From assembly GCA_965199665.1 (NCBI GenBank), contig OZ241208.1, positions 2,232,001-2,296,000 of the forward strand: a DNA stretch of 64,000 nt, read 5' to 3'. Source of the stretch: JAVVHH01 sp965199665. Lineage in GTDB: Bacteria; Pseudomonadota; Alphaproteobacteria; Acetobacterales; Acetobacteraceae. This document shows, in pieces, positions 54,494 through 63,659 of this stretch. Under the pieces are notes generated by a model that saw nothing but the letters and a program-made list of their open reading frames with translations, had not been told where the DNA came from and ran no database searches. The number at the start of each line of letters is the position of its first letter. Positions within the stretch are counted from its first letter, which is position 1. A program made the position numbers and the translations under genes.

Positions 54494-57358
54494 TCATCGC
54501 CCCCTCATTGCGGTGAGCCGGTCAGGTAGCGTCTTGGACAGGGCCAATTCGCGCGCGGACCGCGGCAGGTCCTCCGGGCTGCGGACAGGTGTCGCGATTA
54601 GAACGCGGAAGAGGTCGACCCGTGGCGGTGTCAGCCGGCGGTCGAATTTTGCCAGCCGCCTCAATGCGTCCGTGTCGCCCGCCTGCACGGCCGCGGTCGC
54701 TTGGCGCAGAACGAGGTCCTGCTGCGGGTCCGTGAGACCGCCGCCTTCCGGCACGGTTGCCGCGACAATGCCGTCCAGCGTTTCGAGAGAGCGCTGCCAG
54801 TCGCCCGCCTTGCCGTAGTAGGTCGCGCGCAATTCGTTGGCCTCAGGCGTTGAGGCCGTCAGCAACACCGTCGCAGCGCCAGCGAAGTTGCCCTGGGCCG
54901 CTTTGGCGCGCGCGAGAAGAACCGTGCGCTGTTCCTCCCGTGCGGCAGGGAGGCCGGCATCGTCCAGCGAGGCCAACGAGACTTCGGCGGCCGCCGCATC
55001 ACCGGAGTCGATCTGCATCTGAGCGAGGCGCATCGAGTATTCCGCCCGGGCCAGGGGCGAAGGCGCCTTGGCTGCGAGCGTTCTGAGCACGGGGATCGCT
55101 CGGCTGGGAAGATCGAGCGCGGCCAACTTGTCGGCCAGCAGCGTCGCCAGCCGGTCGCCGTCTTCTCCGTCCGGTAACGCGGGAGCGAAATCACTGGCGA
55201 TCAGGACCACCTCCAGGGGCGGAATGGACGCACGATCCGCGGCAAGGAGAGAGCGGAACACGTCGGCTTGCGCGGCAGTCAGCTCGCCCTTGCGATCCGG
55301 AAAGATCGCTTGAGCGTCGCCAAGACCGGTGAGCGCGGCGCGCCACTGCCCAGCGAGGCTGCGGAGCTGCGCAATCCGCAAGGTGAGCGCCAACTCAAGC
55401 CGGTCACCGCGCCAGCGCACGGTCTGACGCGCAAGCTGCTCCGCCGCCTCAGCCGGGCTGGCCTGGCCTGCCCGGAGGCGCAGCTCGGCCAGCTCGACCG
55501 CGGCCTGAACGGAGGCGCGCTCATCACGGCTCGCCTTCACCTCGTCGAGCGCGGTGATGGCGGCTTCGGTCTGGCCGTCGTGCACGAGCTTGAGCGCGCG
55601 CGCGAGGGCGAGCGGAGCGCCGGCCATGTCGGCGGTCGGCACATCGGCGCCAGCGCGGGCGGCGGCTTCCATGACGGCGGGGGCGATGCGCTGGCGGATC
55701 GCATCGGGATAAGCTGACAGGAGAGGCCACGCACCCGCCAAGGCGGGGGCCGGCTTGCCCTGCGCGGCATCGCGCAAGCCGCGCCAGAGGGCGATGTCGC
55801 CCCCGGTGGGCAGCGCCGGGGCGTCGAGCCCGGAGGCATCGTCGGGGCGCCCGGCAAGAACGGCGGCGATGCCGGTCAGCGCCGCCGCGTTGGGGTTGCG
55901 CGCGACCGCCGGGTCGTCGTTCGCGGCGAGGACCAGGAGAGCTTCGGCCTCGGCGGCCATGCCGAGTGCCAGCATGGTGCGCGCCGCCGCAACCCGGTCG
56001 GGGCCGCGACCGCGTGCTGGTGCGGCCGCAGCACTGGCCATCTGAGCCTGGAGCTCTCGCGTCAAGGTGGCGGCCGACGTGGTCGGGATGGCGAACTGGT
56101 TCTCCTGACGTGCACCGGCGACGGCGTTGATGGCGGCCTTGTCCGCGACGGCGAGGGAGTAGCCGGCCATGGAGACCTTGAGGTCGATCTTGTCCGCGCT
56201 CGTCTGCAACGCAACGCCCAACCAGGTCGGCAGCAAGGTGTAGCCCGGCGCGGAGCGGCTCACGTCCACCCGGGCGCGCTCGCCCGTGAGCTGGCGCGTG
56301 GTGCCGATCAGCATGGTCTGGCCCGTGATGGGGTCGCTCACCGCCATGACCCGGCCGGGCTTGCTGATCTGGATCTGCACGCCGGTCGGGATGGCGGTAG
56401 CGACGGCGGCGGATCCACCCGGTGGGGCGACCGAAACGATGATCTGGCCACCCGAACGGGCCGCCAGCAGCGCCTCATCGTCGGCGAGCGGAACCGTCAT
56501 CATGGTGCCGCGCGGCAGAGGCTGCACGGCGGGCGTCAGCGTCCCGCTGTCGTCGTCGGCGGCGAGTTGAACTTCGTTGTCGAAGATCGCGACACCAAGG
56601 TTGCCGAGGCGAAAGGTCGCCACGCCCGTGTCGCCGCTCGCCTCGACGGCGTAGGCGTGAGTGACCGGCCGGGGCGTGGCGGCAGGAGCGGCCTCCGGCG
56701 CGGCGGTCTCGGCGGCCTGCGCGGGCTTGGGTTCCGGGGCAGTCGCCGGGGGCGTTGCGGGCGCGGGTTCTGGCGTCGCCGAGGTCGCAGCTGCTGCCGG
56801 GGCCGAGGCCGGGGCCGGGGCCGGGGCCGGGGCCGAGGCCGGTGCCGGTGTCAGCGGCGCGGTGGCTACGGCAGCGACGGGGGCCGGCGTGACAGGGGGC
56901 TCGGCTTTCGCAGCGGGGCCGGTGAGCAGCGGGGCCGGCGATGCGTCGGCTGCGGGGGTCGGCTTGGCCGGGTTCGGGTGCGCGGCCAGGGTAAGCGCCG
57001 GGTCGCTGTCGCGTTTGGGCGGGTCGAGGAAGTTGAGGATCAGGATGCGACGCTGCCGCTTCCACTTGACGCGTGAGCCGGGGACGAGCTGCATCTGCAC
57101 GCTGCCACGGGCGCCCGTCATGGACACCACGTTGCGTGGAACGTTGTCGGGCGAGACGACGTCGTCGCCGGCCACGGCGGATGGCAAGATGACCTCCACG
57201 CGGCTGCCGTGCTGACGAACGGTGGCGGGCGCGAGGGTGTTCAGCGTCAGGACGACACGGCCCATGTCGCTCAGATCCTCGATCTGGACCGGAACCGAGT
57301 CGGCCCACGCCGGCGCGGCGGCGAGCAGGCTGATACCGAGGAGAAGGGCGCGCTTCAT
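54494..57358 (-). CDS. large exported TPR-like protein of the flagellar operon
   Basis: 954 residues. A signal peptide (about 1-19, ending AWADS) is followed by an AMIN-like beta region (about 20-110: VPVQIEDLSDMGRVVLTLNT, RVEVILPSAV). Then comes a Pro/Ala low-complexity linker (110-220), a second beta region (about 225-400), and about 500 residues of TPR-like helices rich in A-x-x-L pairs. It starts in the stop of the MotE-like gene, so it belongs to the fliL operon. Members of this kind occur beside fliL/fliM/motE in Acetobacteraceae; function unknown, possibly stator or outer-ring support. Confidence 0.75.
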   Translation of the reverse strand: MKRALLLGISLLAAAPAWADSVPVQIEDLSDMGRVVLTLNTLAPATVRQHGSRVEVILPSAVAGDDVVSPDNVPRNVVSMTGARGSVQMQLVPGSRVKWKRQRRILILNFLDPPKRDSDPALTLAAHPNPAKPTPAADASPAPLLTGPAAKAEPPVTPAPVAAVATAPLTPAPASAPAPAPAPASAPAAAATSATPEPAPATPPATAPEPKPAQAAETAAPEAAPAATPRPVTHAYAVEASGDTGVATFRLGNLGVAIFDNEVQLAADDDSGTLTPAVQPLPRGTMMTVPLADDEALLAARSGGQIIVSVAPPGGSAAVATAIPTGVQIQISKPGRVMAVSDPITGQTMLIGTTRQLTGERARVDVSRSAPGYTLLPTWLGVALQTSADKIDLKVSMAGYSLAVADKAAINAVAGARQENQFAIPTTSAATLTRELQAQMASAAAAPARGRGPDRVAAARTMLALGMAAEAEALLVLAANDDPAVARNPNAAALTGIAAVLAGRPDDASGLDAPALPTGGDIALWRGLRDAAQGKPAPALAGAWPLLSAYPDAIRQRIAPAVMEAAARAGADVPTADMAGAPLALARALKLVHDGQTEAAITALDEVKASRDERASVQAAVELAELRLRAGQASPAEAAEQLARQTVRWRGDRLELALTLRIAQLRSLAGQWRAALTGLGDAQAIFPDRKGELTAAQADVFRSLLAADRASIPPLEVVLIASDFAPALPDGEDGDRLATLLADKLAALDLPSRAIPVLRTLAAKAPSPLARAEYSMRLAQMQIDSGDAAAAEVSLASLDDAGLPAAREEQRTVLLARAKAAQGNFAGAATVLLTASTPEANELRATYYGKAGDWQRSLETLDGIVAATVPEGGGLTDPQQDLVLRQATAAVQAGDTDALRRLAKFDRRLTPPRVDLFRVLIATPVRSPEDLPRSARELALSKTLPDRLTAMRGR
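56797..56850. repeat. nine tandem hexamers (CCGGGG-like)
   Basis: Nine consecutive 6-bp units, six of them exactly CCGGGG or CCGAGG, encoding the Ala-Pro run of the large exported protein on the minus strand. A run like this can slip in copy number, changing linker length by two residues per unit. Confidence 0.85.
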
Positions 57359-58020
57359 GACTTCTTCCCCAGATCGGCCGCGCTCAAGGTCGGGGCCGCA
57401 TTGGATTGGGTGCGGAACAGGGCAAGCTGGGCGGTGGCGGCGCGGGCGCGCTCGGGCGTCATGGCGGCCAGGATCGGCGCCGCCTTGGAGTCCTTCATGC
57501 GGTCCAGCACGGGGATCAGGACGGCGTTGTCGAGCTCATTGAAGATGGCGGCGGCGTCGCGGGGGCGCATGTCCTCGTAGGTGCGGACCAGGCCGCGCCA
57601 GTTGGCCTCCTGCCGGTCCTGCCGGTCCTTCTCGAGCTGTTCCAACTTGGATTGCAGCGCGGTGAGTTGCTGGACGCGCTCGGACAGGCGCCGCTCGGCG
57701 GCGGTGACCAACGCTTCGCGCTCGTCGAGACGGCTGGCGCGGGCGTCGAGTTCCGAGCGCCGGGCCCGCAAATCCTGCAACGTGGCGCGCTCGGCGTCGC
57801 TGATGGGTGGCGGTTGCGGGGCGACCGGCGCAGCGGGAGGTGGCGCGGCGGCAGCGGCTGGGGCGGGTGCGCCGTGCGGGGCGGCCTTCTTCTCCTCGCC
57901 GTGCGTGCTGGCGAGGGCGGTGCCGGTCAGGTCGATGGCGTGCACCAGGCTCGCGATCTTGACGCCGATCAGCAGCGTCATGACGGCAATGGCACACGGC
58001 AGGGGGCGGGGGCGGCTCAT
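57355..58020 (-). CDS. MotE-like protein with MgtE_N domain
   Basis: 221 residues. An N-terminal membrane segment (AIAVMTLLIGVKIASLVHA), an Ala/Pro spacer, a long coiled coil (about 75-140: RARRSELDARASRLDEREAL onward) and a C-terminal MgtE_N-like domain (YEDMRPRDAAAIFNELDNAV). This layout is that of MotE-type motility chaperones that steady MotC in alphaproteobacteria. It overlaps its neighbours by 4 bp on both sides. No motC is in the window. Confidence 0.85.
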   Translation of the reverse strand: MSRPRPLPCAIAVMTLLIGVKIASLVHAIDLTGTALASTHGEEKKAAPHGAPAPAAAAAPPPAAPVAPQPPPISDAERATLQDLRARRSELDARASRLDEREALVTAAERRLSERVQQLTALQSKLEQLEKDRQDRQEANWRGLVRTYEDMRPRDAAAIFNELDNAVLIPVLDRMKDSKAAPILAAMTPERARAATAQLALFRTQSNAAPTLSAADLGKKS

Positions 58021-58478
58021 TGGGCGGCCTGCAGCGCGAGGAGCAGATCCCGCTCCGCCTGGCTGCGCACCTTGGGCGGCGCTGCGGGCGAGGCGGGGAG
58101 AGCCGGGACGGCGGCCGGGGTGGCGATCGCCGGCTGAGACGGAAGCGGGAGGGCGCGGGCGGCGCGAACGGCTTCGTCCAGCCGGTCCGCCAGGCCTTCG
58201 CCGCGCTGGATCAGAAAGGCGAGGTCGTCGCGCAGGGAGCCGCCCTGTTCCAGGCGTTGCGCCAGCATCGCCGCGGTGTCGGACGAGGCGGAGTGGAGCC
58301 GGCCGATGCCGGCCTCCGCGGCCCGCGCGCTGCTGTCGAAGCTGGCGATCGCGTCGCCCAAGGCGGCGCGGTCGTTCCGCATCAGGCGAAGGGCCCGCTC
58401 CAGACGGACGGCATGCACCAGCGTGACCGCCAGCAGACCGACGAGCACGACTTCCAAACCCCAATCAAGGCTTCCCAT
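58017..58478 (-). CDS. DUF6468-type flagellar-operon protein
   Basis: 153 residues. One N-terminal membrane helix (GLEVVLVGLLAVTLVHAV) then a coiled-coil stretch with heptads (LHSASSDTAAMLAQRLEQGG) and a Pro/Ala tail. DUF6468 proteins lie between fliM and motE-like genes in Rhodospirillales. Function unknown; topology suggests a membrane-anchored periplasmic or cytosolic coil near the motor. It starts one base after the fliM stop, behind AGGAG. Confidence 0.8.
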   Translation of the reverse strand: MGSLDWGLEVVLVGLLAVTLVHAVRLERALRLMRNDRAALGDAIASFDSSARAAEAGIGRLHSASSDTAAMLAQRLEQGGSLRDDLAFLIQRGEGLADRLDEAVRAARALPLPSQPAIATPAAVPALPASPAAPPKVRSQAERDLLLALQAAQ

Positions 58479-58479
58479 C

Positions 58480-59460
58480 TCAGCGCTCCTCGCCAAGGTC
58501 ATCCGCCGTGAGGCGGTTCAACGTGTCTTCGATCCGGACGGCAACCTGATCCTTGCGCCGGCCAACCTTGCCGCCGAACAGCGGGACGGTGCCGCAGCGC
58601 AGCTGCACGGGGGCGCCGGGTCGGGCGTTGAGCATGATGCGCGAGCCGACCTGCAGGGACATGACGTCGTGCAGGGACATGGTCGTCTCGTCGAGCACCA
58701 CGTCCAGGGCGACCTCCGTTTCATGCAACTGCTCGGCCAGGTGGCTTTCCCAAATGCTGTCCCGGCCGAAGCGCTCGCCCATGAATTGCTGCAGCAGCAA
58801 CTCGCGCGCGGGCTCCAGGGTGGCGTAGGGAAGCAGCAGCTCGAAGCGACCGCCGCGATCCTCCATGTCGATGCGGAAACGGGCGATCACGGCAGCGTTC
58901 GAGGTGCGCGAGATGGTCGCGAAGCGCGGGTTCACCTCGAGACGCTCGAAGCGGATGGTCACGTTGCAGAGCGGATCGAAGCTGTCGGCGAAGTCGCGCA
59001 GGACGAGCTCGACCAAGCGCTCGACCAAGCGGCGCTCGATCGTGGTAAACGGCCGGCCCTCGATACGCATCGGCGCGGTGCCGCGGCGGCCGCCCAACAA
59101 CACGTCCACAATGGAGTAGATCAACGCGGAGTCGATCACCATCAGGCCGTAATTGTCCCACTCCTCGATGCGGAAGACGGCGAACATGGCCGGCAGCGGG
59201 ACGGCGTCGAGATAGTCGCCAAAACGAAGCGACGACACGCTGTCGATGGTGGCTTCCACGTTGTCGCTCGTGAAGTTCCGCAGGGTGGTGGACATGATGC
59301 GGATCATGCGGTCGAACACGATCTCCAGCATCGGCAGGCGCTCGAACGAGACCAGGCCGGAGCTGATGATGCGCTGCACCGCCTGGTGCTCGCGCCCGTC
59401 CTCCTCGACGCCGAGCAGGCTGTCGATCTCGGCCTGCTCGAGGATGCGATCGCCGCTCAT
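58480..59460 (-). CDS. fliM: flagellar motor switch protein FliM
   Basis: 326 residues. The CheY-P-binding N-terminus is ILEQAEIDSLLG; the middle CheC-like domain has MRIEGRPFTTIERRLVERLV; the C-terminal SpoA (FliN-like) domain is VMSLQVGSRIMLNARPGAPV. FliM receives CheY-P and switches rotation in the C-ring. It overlaps the fliL stop by 4 bp. Confidence 0.96.
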   Translation of the reverse strand: MSGDRILEQAEIDSLLGVEEDGREHQAVQRIISSGLVSFERLPMLEIVFDRMIRIMSTTLRNFTSDNVEATIDSVSSLRFGDYLDAVPLPAMFAVFRIEEWDNYGLMVIDSALIYSIVDVLLGGRRGTAPMRIEGRPFTTIERRLVERLVELVLRDFADSFDPLCNVTIRFERLEVNPRFATISRTSNAAVIARFRIDMEDRGGRFELLLPYATLEPARELLLQQFMGERFGRDSIWESHLAEQLHETEVALDVVLDETTMSLHDVMSLQVGSRIMLNARPGAPVQLRCGTVPLFGGKVGRRKDQVAVRIEDTLNRLTADDLGEER

Positions 59461-59981
59461 TGGACCAGCAACTCCACGATGAGCACGTCCAGCACCTTGG
59501 CGGGTGCTGCGGCAACGTTGGTGCGGGCGACCAGCTCTTCGCGCAGGCGATAGGTGCCGGCGGTGCCGCGGAGCTCTTCCGGGCGCATCTCTCGCAAGTA
59601 GCCTTGGAACAGGTCGACCACGCGCGGCATGGCGTTCTGGACCGTCGCGAGATCTTCCTTGCGGGCCACCTCGAGCTTGGCCTTCAGCTTGATGTAGGCG
59701 GCCCGGCGGCCGCCCGTGTTCATGTTGGCAATCATGTCCGGCACGTCGATGTAGAGGGGCGCCGCCACGGTGGCCGCCGCTTCATGCCCTTCGGCCGACG
59801 CCGCGCCCTCGTGCTCCTTGCCGTGCAGCAAGCCGGGGATGATGCCGGAGAACCAACCGCCCGCGCCCGCCGCGATCAGCACGACGACCACGATCAGGAT
59901 CAGCTTCTTTTTGCCGCCCTTCTTGGCCTCCTTGGCCCCACCCTTGTCAGCTCCGCTCGCCGCTGCCGCTGTCGCGCTCAT
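59457..59981 (-). CDS. fliL: flagellar basal body-associated protein FliL
   Basis: 174 residues. Lys-rich N-terminus, one membrane helix (LILIVVVVLIAAGAGGWF, about 28-45), then a periplasmic FliL domain (YIDVPDMIANMNTGGRRAAY, KLKAKLEVARKEDLATV, with DVLIVELLVQ at the end). FliL supports stator loading. It is the first gene of the operon fliL-fliM-DUF6468-MotE-like-954-residue protein; AGGAG lies eight bases before the ATG. Confidence 0.95.
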   Translation of the reverse strand: MSATAAAASGADKGGAKEAKKGGKKKLILIVVVVLIAAGAGGWFSGIIPGLLHGKEHEGAASAEGHEAAATVAAPLYIDVPDMIANMNTGGRRAAYIKLKAKLEVARKEDLATVQNAMPRVVDLFQGYLREMRPEELRGTAGTYRLREELVARTNVAAAPAKVLDVLIVELLVQ

Positions 59982-60023
59982 TTTGATGCTCCTTGGCTGG
60001 GGCGGAGCTTGCGCAGGAAGTGG

Positions 60024-60038
60024 TTAACGAACGGCTAA
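60024..60038 (-). promoter_or_regulatory. possible CtrA box upstream of fliL
   Basis: On the minus strand TTAG-CCGTTCG-TTAA, seven of eight fixed bases of TTAA-N7-TTAA, 42 bases upstream of fliL. CtrA controls early flagellar genes in many alphaproteobacteria, so the location suits the pattern. Confidence 0.45.
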
Positions 60039-60083
60039 CATGAGGCCGATGGAACCGCCGGAACGACCCTACGTTGATCGTTC

Positions 60084-60344
60084 ATGCATTACAGATCATT
60101 CATGGTCGCCGCGCTGCTGGCGCTGGCGACGACGGCCCAAGCGCAGGACAAGGTCTGGACGGCGGCCCCGGTGCCCTCCATCGGAGGCGGCGATACCGTG
60201 TTGCCGGCGGCGCGCGCGGGCGGGCGGATCGACAACGATGGGACCACCCCGTTCAGCAGCGTGCCGTCCAGTTCGGTGGCGGCAGACGGCGCCACCAGCG
60301 CCAACGACTATAACGGCGTCGGCACGCCCAACCTCGGCAAGTAA
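60084..60344 (+). CDS. small exported protein
   Basis: 86 residues. A signal peptide of about 21 residues (VAALLALATTAQAQ) precedes a Gly/Ser/Thr-rich, probably disordered mature part ending NGVGTPNLGK. No family recognised. ATG 60084 or the in-frame ATG at 60102 may be used. It diverges from fliL and converges with the alcohol dehydrogenase gene. Confidence 0.55.
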   Translation: MHYRSFMVAALLALATTAQAQDKVWTAAPVPSIGGGDTVLPAARAGGRIDNDGTTPFSSVPSSSVAADGATSANDYNGVGTPNLGK

Positions 60345-60353
60345 CGTCGCGCC

Positions 60354-61538
60354 TCAGGCGTTGGCCGACCAGACGGCACGGTAAAGCGCGACGATCTCGT
60401 CGGCCTCCGGCACGCGGGGGTTGTTGGCCGGGCTGCCCGAGGCGAGCGCCTGCCGCGCCATGACCGGCAAGGCCGCCTCCCACGCCGCCGGGTCGATGCC
60501 GAAGCGAGCGGGGGTCGGCACGTCGAGTTCGCTGTTCAGCTCGGCCAGTCCGTGGGCCAGCTTCTCCGCCGCCGCCTCGTCCCCATCGGCCTCTGCGGCA
60601 AAGCCGATCGTGCGCGCGGCAGTCGCGTAGCGCGCGAGCGCCGCCTGGAGGCCGAATCGCGTCACGGCGGGCAGCAGCATGGCGTTGGATAGGCCGTGTG
60701 GCACGTGGAAGTGGGCGCCGATCGGTCGCGACATGCCGTGGACCAGGGCCACCGAGCTATTGGTGAAAGCGATGCCGGCCTGCATGGCGCCGAGCATCAT
60801 GGCCTCGCGCGCCGGCGCGTGGTCCGGCTGGGCGTAGGCGGTGCGCAGGTTGCCGCCGATCAGCCGCATGGCCGCCAGCGCCTGGGTGTCGGAGTACGGA
60901 TTGGCGCGGCGGGACACAAAGGCCTCCAGCGCGTGGGTGAGGCTGTCGACTCCCGTGTCGGCCGTGATGCGCCGAGGCACGGTGAAGGTCAGTTCGTAGT
61001 CGACGATGGCGGCCAGCGGGAGGGCGCCCATGCCGGCGATCAGCATCTTCTCGTCGTGCGCGGTGTCGGTGATGACGGTGAAGCGGGTGGCCTCGCTGCC
61101 GGTGCCGGCCGTGGTCGGGATGGCGATCACGGGCAGCGCGGCGGCGTCGGCCGCGAAGGGAACCCGGAAATCCCGCATGGCGGCCGCCGGGTCGCGCGCG
61201 CGGCCGTGCGCGAGGATGGCGATGGCCTTGGCCGTGTCGATCGGGGAGCCGCCCCCGAAGCCGATCAGGCAGTCATAGGCGTGCCCGGCCAGCCGCGCGA
61301 CGCCGGCCTCGATCACCATGTCGGTCGGCTCGGGCACCGTGTCGCTGAACACGTCGGCGACGATGCCGGCGGCGGCCAGCGGGTCGAGGCAGCGGCGGAC
61401 CAGCCCGGCGCTGACCATGTAGGGATCGGTCACGATCAGCGGGCGGGAAAGGCCGAGCTTGCCGAGCAGCTCGGCCGTCTGTGCCACGGCGCCGCCGCCG
61501 ACGATCATGAGGCGGGGGGACACCAGCGAAGCGGTCAT
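60354..61538 (-). CDS. iron-containing alcohol dehydrogenase
   Basis: 394 residues. The NAD-binding GFGGGSPIDTAKA and the metal-binding His region (DSLTHALEAFVS, then HFHVPHGLSNAML) define group III alcohol dehydrogenases. Substrate is a primary alcohol or hydroxy acid, unspecified. It starts in the stop of the ATPase gene upstream (4-bp overlap), so it is co-transcribed with a peptide-type importer, a pattern like the dehydrogenase at the left edge. Confidence 0.9.
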   Translation of the reverse strand: MTASLVSPRLMIVGGGAVAQTAELLGKLGLSRPLIVTDPYMVSAGLVRRCLDPLAAAGIVADVFSDTVPEPTDMVIEAGVARLAGHAYDCLIGFGGGSPIDTAKAIAILAHGRARDPAAAMRDFRVPFAADAAALPVIAIPTTAGTGSEATRFTVITDTAHDEKMLIAGMGALPLAAIVDYELTFTVPRRITADTGVDSLTHALEAFVSRRANPYSDTQALAAMRLIGGNLRTAYAQPDHAPAREAMMLGAMQAGIAFTNSSVALVHGMSRPIGAHFHVPHGLSNAMLLPAVTRFGLQAALARYATAARTIGFAAEADGDEAAAEKLAHGLAELNSELDVPTPARFGIDPAAWEAALPVMARQALASGSPANNPRVPEADEIVALYRAVWSANA

Positions 61539-62613
61539 ACGGTCTCCGGACGGTTGAGCGCGCGGCGCTCGGCATAAAGGGCGAGGCGGCGGGCAGCCCG
61601 GGGCGCGACGGCGGCGGCCTCGCCCATGGACGCCTGCGGCGGCAGTTCGCGCGCGCGGTGGCAGGCGGCGGCGTGGCCGGGCGCCAGCGGGTCCAGCGCC
61701 GGGTCCTCGGTACGGCAGCGCTCGATGACGAAGCTGCATCGGGTATGGAAGCGGCAACCGGGCGGCACGGCGGCCGGGCTCGGGATGTCGCCATCGGCGG
61801 TGGCGGGCGGGCGGGCGCGGTGCGGGTCCGGCCGCGGAATGGCGGCGAGCAGGACCCGGGTATAGGGGTGCCGCGGATCGGCGAAGACCTGGTCGCGCGT
61901 GCCGATCTCGACGATGCGCCCCAGGTACATGACGGCGACCCGGTCGGCCATGTGCTTCACCACGGCGAGGTCGTGCGCGATGAACAGGTAGGACAGGCCG
62001 AGCCGCGCCTGCAGGTCCTTCAGCAGGTTGACCACCTGGGCCTGGATCGAGACGTCCAGCGCGCTGACCGGCTCGTCGCAGACGACCAGCGCCGGTTCGA
62101 CGGCCAGGGCGCGCGCGATGCCGATGCGCTGGCGCTGGCCGCCGGAGAACTCGTGGGGGTAGCGCGCGGCGTGATACGGCGAGAGGCCGACCAGGGCCAG
62201 CAGTTCGGCCACCCGCGCCGACCGGGCCGCCCGATCGCCGATCCGGTGCACGATCAACGGCTCTTCCAGGATCTCGCCCACGGTCATGCGCGGGTTGAGC
62301 GAGGCGAACGGGTCCTGGAACACGATCTGCATCCGCCGGCGCAGGCGGCGCAGGGCCGGGCCGGTCAGCGTCGTGATGTCCTGCCCTTCGAAGCGGACCG
62401 ACCCGGTGGTCGGCTCGATCAAGCGCAGGACCAGGCGGGCCGTGGTGCTCTTGCCGCAGCCGCTCTCGCCGACCAGGGCCAGCGTCTCGCCGCGGGCCAC
62501 GGAGAAACCGATGCCGTCCACGGCGCGGACATGGCCGGCGGTGCGCGCGAACACGATGCCGCGGCGCAGCGGATACAGCTTGCTGAGCCCGTCCACCTCC
62601 AGCAGGGCGTCGC

Positions 62614-62617
<4 letters not shown>
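61535..62617 (-). CDS. peptide-type ABC transporter ATP-binding protein, DppF/OppF type
   Basis: 360 residues from GTG 62617, overlapping the upstream stop (GTGA). Walker A GESGCGKSTTA, signature FSGGQRQRIGIARAL, Walker B LVVCDEPVSALD, and the oligopeptide-type C-terminal HPYTRVLLAAIPRP with a Cys-bearing tail (GCRFHTRCSF). It works as a heterodimer with the DppD-type subunit. Matching permeases are not next to it in the window. Confidence 0.93.
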
Positions 62618-63615
<998 letters not shown>

Positions 63616-63659
63616 GGTGGCATTAACGCCGCCATCGCCCCACCGCGCAACGGTCTGCC

